From NCBI GenBank assembly GCA_016929395.1, contig JAFGIX010000060.1, positions 1 through 64,000 of the forward strand: a stretch of DNA of 64,000 nucleotides, in the 5' to 3' direction. The notes beneath the pieces were generated by a model. The model was not told the DNA's origin, did no database searches, and saw only the letters and a program-made list of their open reading frames with translations. This stretch comes from Candidatus Zymogenus saltonus. Lineage in GTDB: Bacteria > Desulfobacterota > Zymogenia > Zymogenales > Zymogenaceae. Shown here in pieces: positions 26,548 to 36,115 of this stretch. Positions within the stretch are counted from its first letter, which is position 1, and each line of letters begins with the position of its first letter. The translations under genes were made by a program, and so were the position numbers.

Positions 26548-27642
26548 ATGCAACATTACGAATATTACGGCTTGAAGTTGGATCCGTTTTCCAACACGCC
26601 GGACAACAGGTTTTATTACGAGAGCGCCCAGCATACCACCGCCCTGGCAAAGCTCCTGTATGTCGCCCAGTCGATGAAGGGCCTTGCAATTCTCTTGGGG
26701 GACGTTGGGACGGGCAAGACCACCCTTGCCAGAAAGCTCCTTATGTCCCTTCCCGAAGACAGGTTCGAGGCCTCGATGCTTGTTATCATCCACTCCGGGA
26801 TCACGGCGGACTGGCTCCTCAAGAAGATCGCGACCCAGCTCGGTGTCGAGAGTCCAAACGATGACAAGATGAAGCTTTTGAGTCAGCTCTATGAAAGGCT
26901 TGTTGAAATACAGGAGGAGGGAAGATCGGCGCTGATCCTTGTTGACGAGGCTCAGATGCTGAAAGACAGGTCGATCATGGAGGAGTTCAGGGGGCTCTTG
27001 AACCTCGAGATTCCGGGCAGAAAGTTCATATCGTTTATCTTTTTCGGGCTTCCCGAGATGGAAGAAAACCTGAGGCAGGATGAGCCCCTCAACCAGAGGG
27101 TTGCGGTTCGATACGAGCTGGGGTGTTTCCACTTCAAATCCACCGAAAACTACATAAAACACAGGTTGAGGGTGGCCGGCGCAAAAAAGATGCTTTTTAC
27201 CAGGGAGGCGGTCCAGGTAATCCAGACCTTTTCCAAGGGGATCCCGAGGCTCATAAACAATATATGCGACAATGCCCTTCTGGAAGGTATGTTGAAAAAG
27301 CTTGATGTAATAGGGAGGGAGATAATAGAAAACGTCGCAAGGGAGCTGGGCCTCAGGGCGGCGTCAAAGGAGCTGTTGAAACAATTGGAGTCTCAGAAGA
27401 TAATTCCGATCCCTATTCCCCAGGAGTTTGTACGGCCCAAGCTCGAGGCCGAGCATATCGATGAATTGGGGGATATGGGATTGATTGCCAGACAGAGAAA
27501 CGACTCCGCTCCTATAACCCGGGGGGCGATGAACCTTCAAGCAGAGGATAATTTGATCGTTGCAAAGAAGCCGGAAGTGAAAGATCAAGGTGGAAGTGAT
27601 GTGGATATAGACAAGCTTCTGGACGCCCTGGAGATAGACTAA
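26548..27642 (+). CDS. ExeA/GspA-type AAA ATPase
   Basis: This 364-residue ATPase begins MQHYEYYGLKLDPFSNTPDN, the family's standard start. Walker A is GDVGTGKTT (51-59), Walker B is LILVDEAQ (near 130), and the sensor region includes the NLEIPGRKFISFIFFGLP stretch. The typical ExeA winged-helix region (KGIPRLINNICDNALL) follows. The C-terminal 90 residues are low in order and family-specific. Known relatives drive assembly of type II secretion or exopolysaccharide/pilus machinery. No transmembrane helix or peptidoglycan-binding domain follows, unlike full-length ExeA (about 550 residues), so this is a cytosolic short form. Confidence 0.88.
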   Translation: MQHYEYYGLKLDPFSNTPDNRFYYESAQHTTALAKLLYVAQSMKGLAILLGDVGTGKTTLARKLLMSLPEDRFEASMLVIIHSGITADWLLKKIATQLGVESPNDDKMKLLSQLYERLVEIQEEGRSALILVDEAQMLKDRSIMEEFRGLLNLEIPGRKFISFIFFGLPEMEENLRQDEPLNQRVAVRYELGCFHFKSTENYIKHRLRVAGAKKMLFTREAVQVIQTFSKGIPRLINNICDNALLEGMLKKLDVIGREIIENVARELGLRAASKELLKQLESQKIIPIPIPQEFVRPKLEAEHIDELGDMGLIARQRNDSAPITRGAMNLQAEDNLIVAKKPEVKDQGGSDVDIDKLLDALEID

Positions 27643-27652
27643 GAAAGCGGTC

Positions 27653-27700
27653 AGGGACCCGTTTCAATCGCGTCTTGAACGTTCTTGAAGGGTCCCTTTT
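27653..27700 (+). terminator. Candidate terminator after the AAA ATPase gene
   Basis: AGGGACCC (27653-27660) and GGGTCCCT (27690-27697) pair perfectly, and an inner TTCAA/TTGAA pair extends the stem. Four T bases follow. The loop is long and the T tract short, so efficiency is uncertain. Confidence 0.5.
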
Positions 27701-27742
27701 CCGTTTGAATATGGTTGAATATAGAAATAAGTGATAAAAATA

Positions 27743-27771
27743 TTGACTTTCTTGGCAATATTAAATATAAT
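27743..27771 (+). promoter_or_regulatory. Promoter of tRNA-Gly
   Basis: TTGACT (27743-27748) and perfect TATAAT (27766-27771) are spaced 17 bases apart, about 55 bases ahead of the tRNA. Confidence 0.75.
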
Positions 27772-27824
27772 TTAAGGTTAAATAGAGGGTTTGACAGCTT
27801 ATTACGGTGTCAATTCTTAATTTT

Positions 27825-27900
27825 GCGGGCATAACTCAGATGGTAGAGTGTAAGCTTCCCAAGCTTAAAGTCGCGGGTTCGATCCCCGTTGCCCGCTCCA
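27825..27900 (+). tRNA. tRNA-Gly (anticodon CCC)
   Basis: This 76-base tRNA has acceptor arm GCGGGCA/TGCCCGC, discriminator T and encoded CCA. The anticodon stem TAAGC/GCTTA holds a 7-base loop TTCCCAA, giving anticodon CCC at 27858-27860, and the T arm is GCGGG/CCCGT with TTCGATC. It reads GGG glycine codons. Confidence 0.95.
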
Positions 27901-28035
27901 GTTTAAGACAGCGAAAGGGCCGTTAGATTGATGTATTTGGTATCGCTCTTTTTGTTGAATATTGTCTCTGTTTTAATAGACGATGTTAGTGCGCATTCTT
28001 AGGTGATATGGAGTTTTGGGTCTGCTTTTTAAAGG

Positions 28036-28066
28036 GCGGGCTCTTAAGGCCCGCTTTTTTTATTTT
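28036..28066 (+). terminator. Rho-independent terminator downstream of tRNA-Gly
   Basis: GCGGGC (28036-28041) pairs with GCCCGC (28049-28054) around a 7-base loop, followed by a T-rich run (28055-28066). It lies 136 bases after the tRNA and 60 bases before rimP. Confidence 0.8.
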
Positions 28067-28128
28067 TAGGGTCTTTGCGATAGTTTTTTAGGCTTTGACA
28101 AAGCGAATCGGTCGGGTAGGCTGTTATC

Positions 28129-28620
28129 TTGGAACAGGAAGGGATATTTGAAGGACTGGAGGGAGTCCTCTGGCGCATAGGCGAAAAGGCGTGTGACCTT
28201 CACGGTCTTTCCTTGGTGGAGCTCGAGGTTCAAAGGGGGAAGGGGAAGTGGCTCGTGAGGTTTTACATCGACCGCGAGGGTCCCGAGGGGGGCGGTGTGG
28301 ACGTGGAAGATTGCGCCGAAGTAAGCAGGGCCATCAGCAAGATGCTCGACGCCAAGGATCCGATCGATTCCCCGTATACCATGGAGGTCTCTTCGCCGGG
28401 ATTGGAAAGGCCCTTGAGGAGGGAGGAAGATTTCAGGGCGTATACGGGAAGTGAGGTCAAAATCAGGGTCAGGGAGCCTCTTAAAGAGAGGAAAAATTTT
28501 ACTGGGACTATCTTGGGTGTGTCGGGGGAGGGTGTGTTGATAAGGGAGGGGACGGAAGAGGAGCTCTCAATCCCTCTGAAAAATATTAAGAGAGCAAGGC
28601 TCATATATAGATATGAGTAA
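28129..28620 (+). CDS. rimP: Ribosome maturation factor RimP
   Basis: This 163-residue protein supports 30S subunit maturation. The N-terminal domain ends with the family motif VEDCAEVSRAISKMLDAKDPI followed by YTMEVSSPGLERPL; the C-terminal SH3-like domain contains VKIRVREPL. It starts at TTG with TAGG 8 bases upstream; no ATG lies near the expected N-terminus. It heads the rimP-nusA-infB cluster. A TTGACA at 28095-28100 may be a -35 box, but no good -10 follows. Confidence 0.93.
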   Translation: MEQEGIFEGLEGVLWRIGEKACDLHGLSLVELEVQRGKGKWLVRFYIDREGPEGGGVDVEDCAEVSRAISKMLDAKDPIDSPYTMEVSSPGLERPLRREEDFRAYTGSEVKIRVREPLKERKNFTGTILGVSGEGVLIREGTEEELSIPLKNIKRARLIYRYE

Positions 28621-28797
28621 AAGCGACATGATTAAAAAGCGGTATGATTAAGCGTCAAAATGATTGAATGATACTCGTGAAAAGGTTATATAGAATAAGG
28701 GTTTTATAGACGACGGAAATTGGGGGGAAATGAAATACAGGGTTTTTTTTAGAGTTATTATAATTGAAGGCATTACATATTTTGGAGGATTCTTAAG

Positions 28798-30285
28798 GTG
28801 AAACCGGCCGCAGGGCAGACTATGCAATACTACAGCCTTAACAACGTCTTGGAGCAGATCGAAAAGGAGAAGGGCATATCCAAGGAGGTTCTGATCGAGG
28901 CTATCGAGTCGGCGCTCCTCACCGCCGCCAAGAAGAAGTATGGGACCTTGAGGGAGATCGAGGCCACCTTCAACAATGAGCTTGGCGAGGTCGAGCTTTT
29001 TGAATTCAAGGAGGTAGTAGAGGAGGTCACAGATCCCGAAAACGAGCTCTCCATCGAGGAAGCCCATAAATCAGATCCGGACGCTGTAATCGGAGACAGC
29101 CTCGGCTTCAAGATGGATATCTCCGACTTCGGAAGGATTGCCGCCCAGACCGCAAAGCAGGTGATAATCCAGAAGGTGAGGAACGCCGAGAGGGAGAATA
29201 TTTACGACGAATACCACGAAAAGGTAAACGAGCTGATCACCGGAATGGTACAGCGCTTCGAACGCGGTCAAATATACGTCAATCTTGGCAGGGCCGAGGC
29301 GATCATCCCCCAGAAGGAGCAGGTACCCCGGGAGGGTTACCGTCAGGGGGACAGGATTAGGGCCTATATCCTCGAGGTGCTGAAGGAATCGAAGGGCCCC
29401 CAGATAATCCTCTCCAGGACCCACCCCGGTCTTTTGATAAAGCTCTTCGAGCTTGAAGTCCCAGAGATAAGCGAGGGGATAGTCAGGATAATGGGCGCCT
29501 CGAGAGAGGCGGGGGAACGCTCCAAGATAGCGGTTTACTCCAGAGACAAGGATGTGGACCCGGTGGGGGCCTGTGTCGGAATAAAGGGATCCAGGGTTCA
29601 GAGCATCGTCCAGGAACTGAGGGGCGAGAAGATCGATATAGTCCCATGGAACGAAGAACCGGTCAAGTTTGTCTGCAACGCCCTCTCCCCGGCTGAGGTC
29701 AGCGAGGTGGTGATAGATGAGGACGAGCACAGCATGGAGATTATCGTCGAGGACGATCAGCTCTCCCTCGCAATAGGCAAAAAGGGACAGAATGTGCGCC
29801 TCGCCTCAAAGCTTGTGGGGTGGAGGCTGGACATCAAGAGCTCCTCGAAGAGGGAAAAGCAGTTCGCCGAGGCGATCTACTCCCTGGGCGCGCTCCCAGG
29901 GGTGGGCCTTGCGACGGCGGAGATACTCTATCAGGAAGGGATTACATCCCCCGAGGGCGTCGTGAACGCGGGCCTCGAATTTCTCTCGAATATCCCGCAC
30001 CTTGGACATAAAACCGCCGAGAAGCTCTACAATTCGGCGTTGGAGATAGTCAAGGGGGAAGGGGCCGCGGCCGAGGCGGTGGAAGATAAGGCGTCGGTCT
30101 CCCTCGTGAATTTGGAGGGGGTCGGGGAAAAGACGAGGGAGCTCCTTATTTCGGGGGGATTCGATGACGTAAAGAAGATCGCCGAGAGCAGCATAGACGA
30201 GCTGAGCAAGATCGAAGGAATCGGACAGAAGAAGGCAGAGAGTATCATAGAGTCCGCCAAGAAGCTTCTGGACGGCGAATCTTGA
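28798..30285 (+). CDS. nusA: Transcription termination/antitermination factor NusA
   Basis: This 495-residue RNA-polymerase-binding factor starts at GTG with GGAGG 9 bases upstream. Domains in order: N-terminal RNAP-binding region (1-125, LEQIEKEKGISKEVLIEAIE), S1 (about 143-195), two KH domains (about 200-345; VGACVGIKGSRVQSIVQELRGEKIDIV and AIGKKGQNVRLASKLVGW), and two helix-hairpin-helix repeats at the C-terminus (LPGVGLATAE and IEGIGQKKAESI). The tail resembles the longer E. coli-type form rather than the short Gram-positive form. Confidence 0.97.
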   Translation: MKPAAGQTMQYYSLNNVLEQIEKEKGISKEVLIEAIESALLTAAKKKYGTLREIEATFNNELGEVELFEFKEVVEEVTDPENELSIEEAHKSDPDAVIGDSLGFKMDISDFGRIAAQTAKQVIIQKVRNAERENIYDEYHEKVNELITGMVQRFERGQIYVNLGRAEAIIPQKEQVPREGYRQGDRIRAYILEVLKESKGPQIILSRTHPGLLIKLFELEVPEISEGIVRIMGASREAGERSKIAVYSRDKDVDPVGACVGIKGSRVQSIVQELRGEKIDIVPWNEEPVKFVCNALSPAEVSEVVIDEDEHSMEIIVEDDQLSLAIGKKGQNVRLASKLVGWRLDIKSSSKREKQFAEAIYSLGALPGVGLATAEILYQEGITSPEGVVNAGLEFLSNIPHLGHKTAEKLYNSALEIVKGEGAAAEAVEDKASVSLVNLEGVGEKTRELLISGGFDDVKKIAESSIDELSKIEGIGQKKAESIIESAKKLLDGES

Positions 30286-30395
30286 CAATAAAGAGGCAAT
30301 CACAGATTTTTGTAAATTTCATCGTGGTATTCATAATAGTATTAATATAGGTCTTAAATGTAACGCAGTGTCAGAGAAAACGGGGTAATTCTTTT

Positions 30396-33134
30396 ATGGC
30401 AAAGATGAAAGTCTTTGAACTTGCAAGAAAGTTAAAGGTGGACGACGGAGCGCTCCTGTTGAAGATTCAGGAGATGGGCATAGACATCGACGACCCGGAA
30501 ATGATCCTTGAACCGGAAGAGGTAAAAATTCTCGAGGACAAGATCATCAAGGAGAAGGGCGCCGATGTGGTCGAAGAGAGGATAAAACCCACCGTAATAA
30601 GAAGGAGAGCCAAGAAGAAGCCCCAGGAGCGTGTTGTACAGGAGGGCATGGAGGAAGAGGAAAAGGAGGCGGCCGAAGATGTTGAGGTGGCTGAAGGTGA
30701 GGTTGAGGCCGTGTCCAAGGGGGAGGAGGAAAGGAAGCTGGAGGACAAAAGAGAGATAAGGAGGAGAGAGTCTGAAAAGGCAGAGAGGGCCGATGAGAGG
30801 GAGATGCCAAAAAAGGCGGATAAAGAGATTAAGGCGAAGGAGGAGTTAAAAACTGCTGAAGAATCTACGCCTAAGATCGAAGACATTCCGGTTGAGGGAG
30901 GGGATAGAGCAGATAAGGCTGCGAAAGCGCCGGAAGTTAAGGGAGAGAGGGTCTTAAGGAAAAGGCTGAAGACCGTTTCCAAAGATGAGATTACCGAGAT
31001 TTTAAGGCCCAAGGTAATTCAGAAGCCTACGAAGGAGGATATCCTCCACGGAAAAGACAAAAAGTTCAAGAGAGATAAAGGGGAGAAGGAAGGATCACCC
31101 TCTGTTGTTGGTACGGCCCCGGCCCCCGCAAAGAAGGAGGCGGAGAAGAGAAGGAAAAAGAAGAAGCGTCAACAGGAAGATGTTTCAATGGAGCCCCAGA
31201 AGAGGTCGCTCAAGAAGAGAGAGATCTTGATAAGGACCGATGATGCCGTTAAATGGGACGAGGGCAAGCAGTTCAGGGAAGAGAAGAAGAGGAAAAAGCC
31301 GAAGAAGAAGGAGGCAAAGGCCGCAAAACCGGCAAAGAAGGTCTTTAAAAAGCCCCTGATTACCACTCCCAAGGCGAGTAAGCGGGTTATCAAGATAGAG
31401 GAGGTAATCAGCGTGGGAGAGCTGGCCAGGAAGATGGGGGTAAAGGCGGCGGACATTATTAAGAAGTTAATGGAATTAGGAGTAACGACCACCTCTATAA
31501 ACAACGTCATAGATATGGACACGGCCTCCCTCGTGGCGCAGGATTACGAGTACGAGGTGGAAAATGTCGCGTTTGAGGAAGAATCGATAATAAAGGAAGT
31601 CGACGACAGGAGGGAGGACCTGGTCTTAAGGCCCCCCGTTGTGACTATAATGGGGCATGTGGATCACGGCAAAACGACGCTGCTGGACGCTATTCGGCAG
31701 ACCAACGTCGTGGGAGGGGAGCTTGGGGGGATAACCCAGCACATCGGTGCATATGAGGTCGACATTGCCGACAAGAAGATCGTATTTCTGGATACACCAG
31801 GCCATAAGGCCTTTACCACCATGCGGGCCAGGGGGGCCGAGGTTACAGATATTGTCGTCTTGGTCGTAGCGGCGGACGACGGTGTGATGCCGCAGACGGT
31901 TGAGGCGATAAATCATGCAAAGGCCGCCGGCGTTCCGATCATAGTCGCTGTGAACAAAATAGACAAGCCGGAGGCAAATCCTTCAAAGATAAAGAAAGGT
32001 CTAATTGAGTACGGCCTCATCACGGAAGAGATGGGGGGGGATACCATTTTCGTTGAAATATCGGCCAAGGAGAAGAAGAATCTCAACGGGCTTTTGGAAA
32101 TGATCGCTATTCAGGCCGAGGTTCTGGAGCTCAGCGCAAATCCGAACAAGCATGCCAGGGGAGTGGTTATTGAGGCGAAGCTTGACAGGGGACGGGGACC
32201 TATAGCGACGGTTTTGATCAAAGAGGGGACGCTGAAGGTTGGAGATCATTTTGTAATGGGTCTCTACGGCGGGAGGGTAAGGGCCCTCATCAACGATAAG
32301 GGGGAAAATGTAGAAAGCGCGGGACCTTCCATCCCCACAGAGGTCCTCGGTCTTGGTGGAGTGCCGAATGCCGGTGATCCGATGATAGTGGTCGAAAGCG
32401 AAAGAGACGCGAAGGAGATAGCGGGCCACCGGCAGATGAGATCACGGGAAAAGGAGATGGTGGTGCCGCAGGCAAAGGTAACCCTCGAAGACCTGTATGA
32501 AAGGATCAAGAGGGAGGGCAAACAGGAGCTCAACCTGATTATAAAGGCCGACGTTCAGGGGTCTGCCGAGGCGCTGTCTGAAAATCTCATCAATCTCTCT
32601 ACCGATGAAATAAAGGTCGTGATCATCCACGGAGCCACGGGAAGTATCACGGAGTCGGACGTCATACTGGCATCCGCCTCCGATGCGATAGTTATCGGTT
32701 TTTCGGTTCGTCCAGAGCCGAAGGTTGCCGAGCTGGCGGAAAAGGAGAACGTGGAGATCAAGCTCTACAATGTCATCTACGACTGTGTGGATGATATCAA
32801 AAAGGCGCTGACCGGAATGCTCGCGCCGAAGTATGTAGAGAAGACCCTGGGAAGGGCCGAGGTCAGGGAGATTTTTAATGTGCCCAAAATAGGCGCCGTG
32901 GCGGGAAGCTATGTTATTGACGGAAAGATACTCCGTGGATCGAATGTTCGTCTGATCAGGAATGACGAGGTGGTTTTCAAGGGCAAGATGTCTTCGTTGA
33001 GGCGGTTCAAGGAGGACACCAAGGAAGTTGCCAGCGGTTACGAATGTGGAATAAAGATAGATAACTTCAACGATATACAGCCTAAAGATATCATCGAGGC
33101 CTACGAGATTGAGGAAGTAGCCCGGGAGTTGTAA
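30396..33134 (+). CDS. infB: Translation initiation factor IF-2
   Basis: This 912-residue GTPase brings initiator tRNA to the 30S subunit. Two IF2-N modules (about 3-55 and 335-385) flank a long Lys/Glu-rich linker. The G domain starts near residue 410 with GHVDHGKTT (G1), DTPGHKAF (G3) and NKIDKPEA (G4). Domains II to IV follow to a typical C-terminus. A ylxR/ylxQ pair, often between nusA and infB, is absent; only about 110 bases separate the two genes. ylxP starts one base after the stop. Confidence 0.97.
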   Translation: MAKMKVFELARKLKVDDGALLLKIQEMGIDIDDPEMILEPEEVKILEDKIIKEKGADVVEERIKPTVIRRRAKKKPQERVVQEGMEEEEKEAAEDVEVAEGEVEAVSKGEEERKLEDKREIRRRESEKAERADEREMPKKADKEIKAKEELKTAEESTPKIEDIPVEGGDRADKAAKAPEVKGERVLRKRLKTVSKDEITEILRPKVIQKPTKEDILHGKDKKFKRDKGEKEGSPSVVGTAPAPAKKEAEKRRKKKKRQQEDVSMEPQKRSLKKREILIRTDDAVKWDEGKQFREEKKRKKPKKKEAKAAKPAKKVFKKPLITTPKASKRVIKIEEVISVGELARKMGVKAADIIKKLMELGVTTTSINNVIDMDTASLVAQDYEYEVENVAFEEESIIKEVDDRREDLVLRPPVVTIMGHVDHGKTTLLDAIRQTNVVGGELGGITQHIGAYEVDIADKKIVFLDTPGHKAFTTMRARGAEVTDIVVLVVAADDGVMPQTVEAINHAKAAGVPIIVAVNKIDKPEANPSKIKKGLIEYGLITEEMGGDTIFVEISAKEKKNLNGLLEMIAIQAEVLELSANPNKHARGVVIEAKLDRGRGPIATVLIKEGTLKVGDHFVMGLYGGRVRALINDKGENVESAGPSIPTEVLGLGGVPNAGDPMIVVESERDAKEIAGHRQMRSREKEMVVPQAKVTLEDLYERIKREGKQELNLIIKADVQGSAEALSENLINLSTDEIKVVIIHGATGSITESDVILASASDAIVIGFSVRPEPKVAELAEKENVEIKLYNVIYDCVDDIKKALTGMLAPKYVEKTLGRAEVREIFNVPKIGAVAGSYVIDGKILRGSNVRLIRNDEVVFKGKMSSLRRFKEDTKEVASGYECGIKIDNFNDIQPKDIIEAYEIEEVAREL

Positions 33135-33135
33135 A

Positions 33136-33441
33136 ATGGTTGTGGGAGTAGGTCGGATGGAGTTTTTTATTCATCACGCTGACTCTTTGAAGTCCAAAAG
33201 GCGGGTGGTTAAAAGGCTGGTTTCTTTGATAAAAAATAAATTCAATGCGGCCTGTGCGGAAGTCGCCGGGGGGAACCTCTGGCAGAGGACCGTGATAGGG
33301 GTGGCCGTTCTGGGGAATGACGCGTCTTTTGTCAACTCCCATTTGGACAAGATAGTTAACTATGCGGAGTCCCTCGATCTGGCGGAGATGATAAACCACC
33401 AGATCGAAATATTGAGCTACTCCGACGGAGATTTTCTTTAA
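33136..33441 (+). CDS. ylxP: DUF503 / YlxP family protein
   Basis: This 101-residue protein matches the DUF503 family (YlxP), whose genes almost always lie between infB and rbfA. Motifs are the VVGVGRMEFFIHHADSLKSKRRVVKRL start and the NLWQRTVIGVAVLGND centre. The exact role is not settled in the family; a link to ribosome assembly is inferred from context. rbfA begins at the next base after its stop. Confidence 0.9.
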   Translation: MVVGVGRMEFFIHHADSLKSKRRVVKRLVSLIKNKFNAACAEVAGGNLWQRTVIGVAVLGNDASFVNSHLDKIVNYAESLDLAEMINHQIEILSYSDGDFL

Positions 33442-33804
33442 TTGAAAAAAAGCGGCTCAAGGCGTATCGAGAGGCTGAAGGATCTGATATTGGAAGAGGT
33501 CTCCAGGGTGCTACTCATGGAGGTCAAAGACCCCAGGATAGGGATGGTTACGGTGACCGGGGTTGAGTTGTCTCAGGACATAAGGATAGCCCGTTTTTTT
33601 TATTGCGTGGGAAAGGACGCGGACGGTTCATTGATTAAGGATACCCAGAAGGGCCTGGAAAGCGCATCCGGATTCATCAGGAGCACATTGGCGGCCAATC
33701 TTAATCTCAAGAGAACCCCGGAGATCTTTTTTGTGTATGATAAAACTCTGGATTACGGGGAAAAGATCGATAAAATATTAGAAGATTTGAAGGAAGAGTC
33801 CTGA
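33442..33804 (+). CDS. rbfA: Ribosome-binding factor A
   Basis: This 120-residue KH-fold protein is needed for 16S rRNA maturation. It starts at TTG directly after the ylxP stop. Family motifs include RRIERLKDLILEEVSRVL, VKDPRIGMVTVTGVELS and the C-terminal KRTPEIFFVYDKTLDYGEKID. Confidence 0.93.
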   Translation: MKKSGSRRIERLKDLILEEVSRVLLMEVKDPRIGMVTVTGVELSQDIRIARFFYCVGKDADGSLIKDTQKGLESASGFIRSTLAANLNLKRTPEIFFVYDKTLDYGEKIDKILEDLKEES

Positions 33805-33809
33805 TTTCC

Positions 33810-34808
33810 ATGCTGAGAGAAATTTCCAGGGTTATCGACGATGCGGAAAGCTTTTTTTTGACTAGTCACCTGAATCCGGACGGTGATGCCATAGGCTCGA
33901 TTTTGGCTTTCAAGGGCATTTTAAACAAATTGGGCCACGACCCTGTATTGTACATGGAAGACCCCGTGCCTGAGAATTTCAAGTTTCTCCCCGGCTCGGA
34001 TAAAATAATCCATCATATGAATGGAATAAGTGGGAGGACGTTTGATCTCGCGATCGTCGTTGACAGCACCGATTGGATGAGGACCGGAGGGCCTTTTGAG
34101 CCTGAGGTAAATTTCAGAAAGGTTATCAATATAGATCACCACAAGTCCAACACCAATTTTGGGGATATCAATCTCGTTAAAACGGAGGCGTCCGCCACAA
34201 GCGAGATAATATACGATTTATTGAATGTTATGGGGCTTCCCCTGAGTCTCGAGGTGGCCACCTGCATATATGCCGGTATCATGACCGACACCGGCTCTTT
34301 TACATATTCCAACACCAACGACCGGGCCTTTGGCATATCGGAAAAGCTCGTCAAGGTGGGGGTGGTCCCTGACGCCATTGCGGAAGAGGTGAACGAGAAC
34401 TATTCCGTGTCCCGACTTCTCCTGTTGAAGATGGCGCTGGACACACTGGAGTTCAGCGCCGATAAAAGGATCGGGGCGATGACGATATCGCAGGAGATGT
34501 TTAAAAAGACAGACAGCGGCCCCCACATTATCGAGGGATTTATCGACTACCCGAGATTCGTCTCCGGCGTAAAGGTCGCCATCCTTTTTCGTGAGCTTTC
34601 CGGCGGCGGGAAGTACAAGGTAAGCTTCAGATCGAGAAATCCGCTGGATGTTTCAAGGATCGCCGGCGCCTTCGGCGGGGGCGGTCACATGAACGCCTCC
34701 GGCTGCACGGTCGAGGGAAATCTCCTTGATGTCAAGGCCGAGGTCTTCAAGGTCGTGGAAGCGGAGCTTAAAAAAAAACGGCGGAATGAAGAAAAGCGGG
34801 GGAGTTGA
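33810..34808 (+). CDS. nrnA: DHH-family phosphoesterase, NrnA-like nanoRNase/pAp phosphatase
   Basis: This 332-residue protein degrades very short RNAs and 3'-phosphoadenosine 5'-phosphate. Manganese-binding motifs are HLNPDGDAIGS, VVDSTD and the DHH box IDHHKSN. The AGIMTDTGSFTYSNT motif follows, and the DHHA1 domain ends with FGGGGHMNASGC. Context between rbfA and truB is canonical for NrnA/YtqI. An activity against c-di-AMP or pGpG is possible in relatives. Confidence 0.92.
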   Translation: MLREISRVIDDAESFFLTSHLNPDGDAIGSILAFKGILNKLGHDPVLYMEDPVPENFKFLPGSDKIIHHMNGISGRTFDLAIVVDSTDWMRTGGPFEPEVNFRKVINIDHHKSNTNFGDINLVKTEASATSEIIYDLLNVMGLPLSLEVATCIYAGIMTDTGSFTYSNTNDRAFGISEKLVKVGVVPDAIAEEVNENYSVSRLLLLKMALDTLEFSADKRIGAMTISQEMFKKTDSGPHIIEGFIDYPRFVSGVKVAILFRELSGGGKYKVSFRSRNPLDVSRIAGAFGGGGHMNASGCTVEGNLLDVKAEVFKVVEAELKKKRRNEEKRGS

Positions 34809-34810
34809 AG

Positions 34811-35794
34811 ATGTCTAAGGACGGGATCCTGATAGTCGACAAGCCCGCCGGGCTTACTTCCCACGATGCGGTTATGAGGGTCAAGAAGGCTCTCTCGGCA
34901 AAGAAGGTCGGCCACACCGGCACCCTCGATCCGTTTGCCACCGGTGTCCTCGTCATGGGGATAAACCAGGGGACCAAGCTGATCCCCTTTCTGGACAAGA
35001 CCGACAAGGCGTACCGAGGGGTGATCGTATTGGGGATGGCCACTGACACCTACGACTCCACGGGGGAGATTGTCGAGAGATGCGATGAGGCGGATATTGA
35101 GGGGGTATCCGAGGAGGATATAAGAAAGGCGGTAGGGTCCTTCGCCGGGACGATAAGACAGCGTCCGCCCGTCTATTCGGCCCTGAAGGTCGACGGGGTG
35201 AGGCTTTACAAGCTTGCAAGGAGCGGGGTCACGGTTGACGTTGAGGAGAGGGAGGTAAAGATTTTTTCCATCGAGCTTGTCGACTACACCAGGCCCAGGA
35301 TCACGATCGACGCCACGTGCTCCCCTGGGACCTACATCCGCTCCCTGGCCGTGGATATAGGAAAGGCCCTTGGACTGCCGGCCCACCTCGAGGGCCTTAA
35401 GAGGACGCGATCCGGCCCCTTCTCAATCGAGGAATCGACGGCACTTAAGGAGTTTGCGGTTTTGGGGGATGCAAGGGGAGGCGGCAACGGGAAGAGGGGG
35501 CCCAAAGGATGGTCTAAGGTCATCGGGTTAAGGGAGGCCGTGGGAGACATGATGGAGATATCGATAAACGAGGGGCAGGCGAATCAGGTGGTGAACGGCG
35601 CTCCCCTACTCTTCGATAAAGGGCTTTTTGAGGATAGGGTTTCCGGGGGAAAGGGGGATGCATATGATATCCCCGGCGCGGTCGTAAAGTTGATATATAA
35701 CGAGAAGCTGCTGGCCCTGGCCAGAGTGGTTATAAAAAGTAAGGCTGAAAGAGAAAACAAAATGAATCTAAAGCCTTTCAAGGTTTTTCATTGA
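34811..35794 (+). CDS. truB: tRNA pseudouridine-55 synthase
   Basis: This 327-residue enzyme makes pseudouridine 55 in the T loop. The motif GHTGTLDPFATGVL carries the catalytic Asp (residue 40). GGGGGAG lies six bases ahead of ATG 34811; an in-frame TTG two codons earlier is less likely. The C-terminal 100 residues (PUA-like plus a Gly/Lys insert near residue 220) are longer than the shortest TruBs. ribF, often next to truB, is missing; rpsO follows directly. Confidence 0.95.
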   Translation: MSKDGILIVDKPAGLTSHDAVMRVKKALSAKKVGHTGTLDPFATGVLVMGINQGTKLIPFLDKTDKAYRGVIVLGMATDTYDSTGEIVERCDEADIEGVSEEDIRKAVGSFAGTIRQRPPVYSALKVDGVRLYKLARSGVTVDVEEREVKIFSIELVDYTRPRITIDATCSPGTYIRSLAVDIGKALGLPAHLEGLKRTRSGPFSIEESTALKEFAVLGDARGGGNGKRGPKGWSKVIGLREAVGDMMEISINEGQANQVVNGAPLLFDKGLFEDRVSGGKGDAYDIPGAVVKLIYNEKLLALARVVIKSKAERENKMNLKPFKVFH

Positions 35795-35812
35795 TTAAGG
35801 GGAGATAACAAC

Positions 35813-36082
35813 ATGTCTTTGGCGAGAGAGACTAAAAACGAAGTTATCAATAATTTTAAGAAGCATGATTCCGATACCGGTTCTCCGGAGGTTCAGATTG
35901 CCCTCTTAACCGAGAGGATAAACGGGCTGACGGAGCATTTCAAGACCCACAAAAAGGATCATACTTCAAGGCGCGGGCTTTTGAAGATGGTCGGCCACAG
36001 AAGAAGACTTTTAGAGTATCTCAAGAAAAAAGATATCGAGAGATACCGGAAGCTTATAGAGAGGCTGGGCATCAGAAAATAG
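35813..36082 (+). CDS. rpsO: 30S ribosomal protein S15
   Basis: This 89-residue protein has the standard S15 sequence ([45 protein letters not shown]). A good GGGGAGA ribosome site precedes the ATG. rpsO-pnp is the usual pair. Confidence 0.98.
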   Translation: MSLARETKNEVINNFKKHDSDTGSPEVQIALLTERINGLTEHFKTHKKDHTSRRGLLKMVGHRRRLLEYLKKKDIERYRKLIERLGIRK

Positions 36083-36115
36083 CTCCGCATAGAATATTTA
36101 GGAGCAAAAAAGTAA

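Noticed and set aside
28095-28122. Promoter for rimP from TTGACA at 28095-28100
   Set aside because: The only -10 candidates (such as TAGGCT) match consensus poorly; left as a note in the rimP entry.
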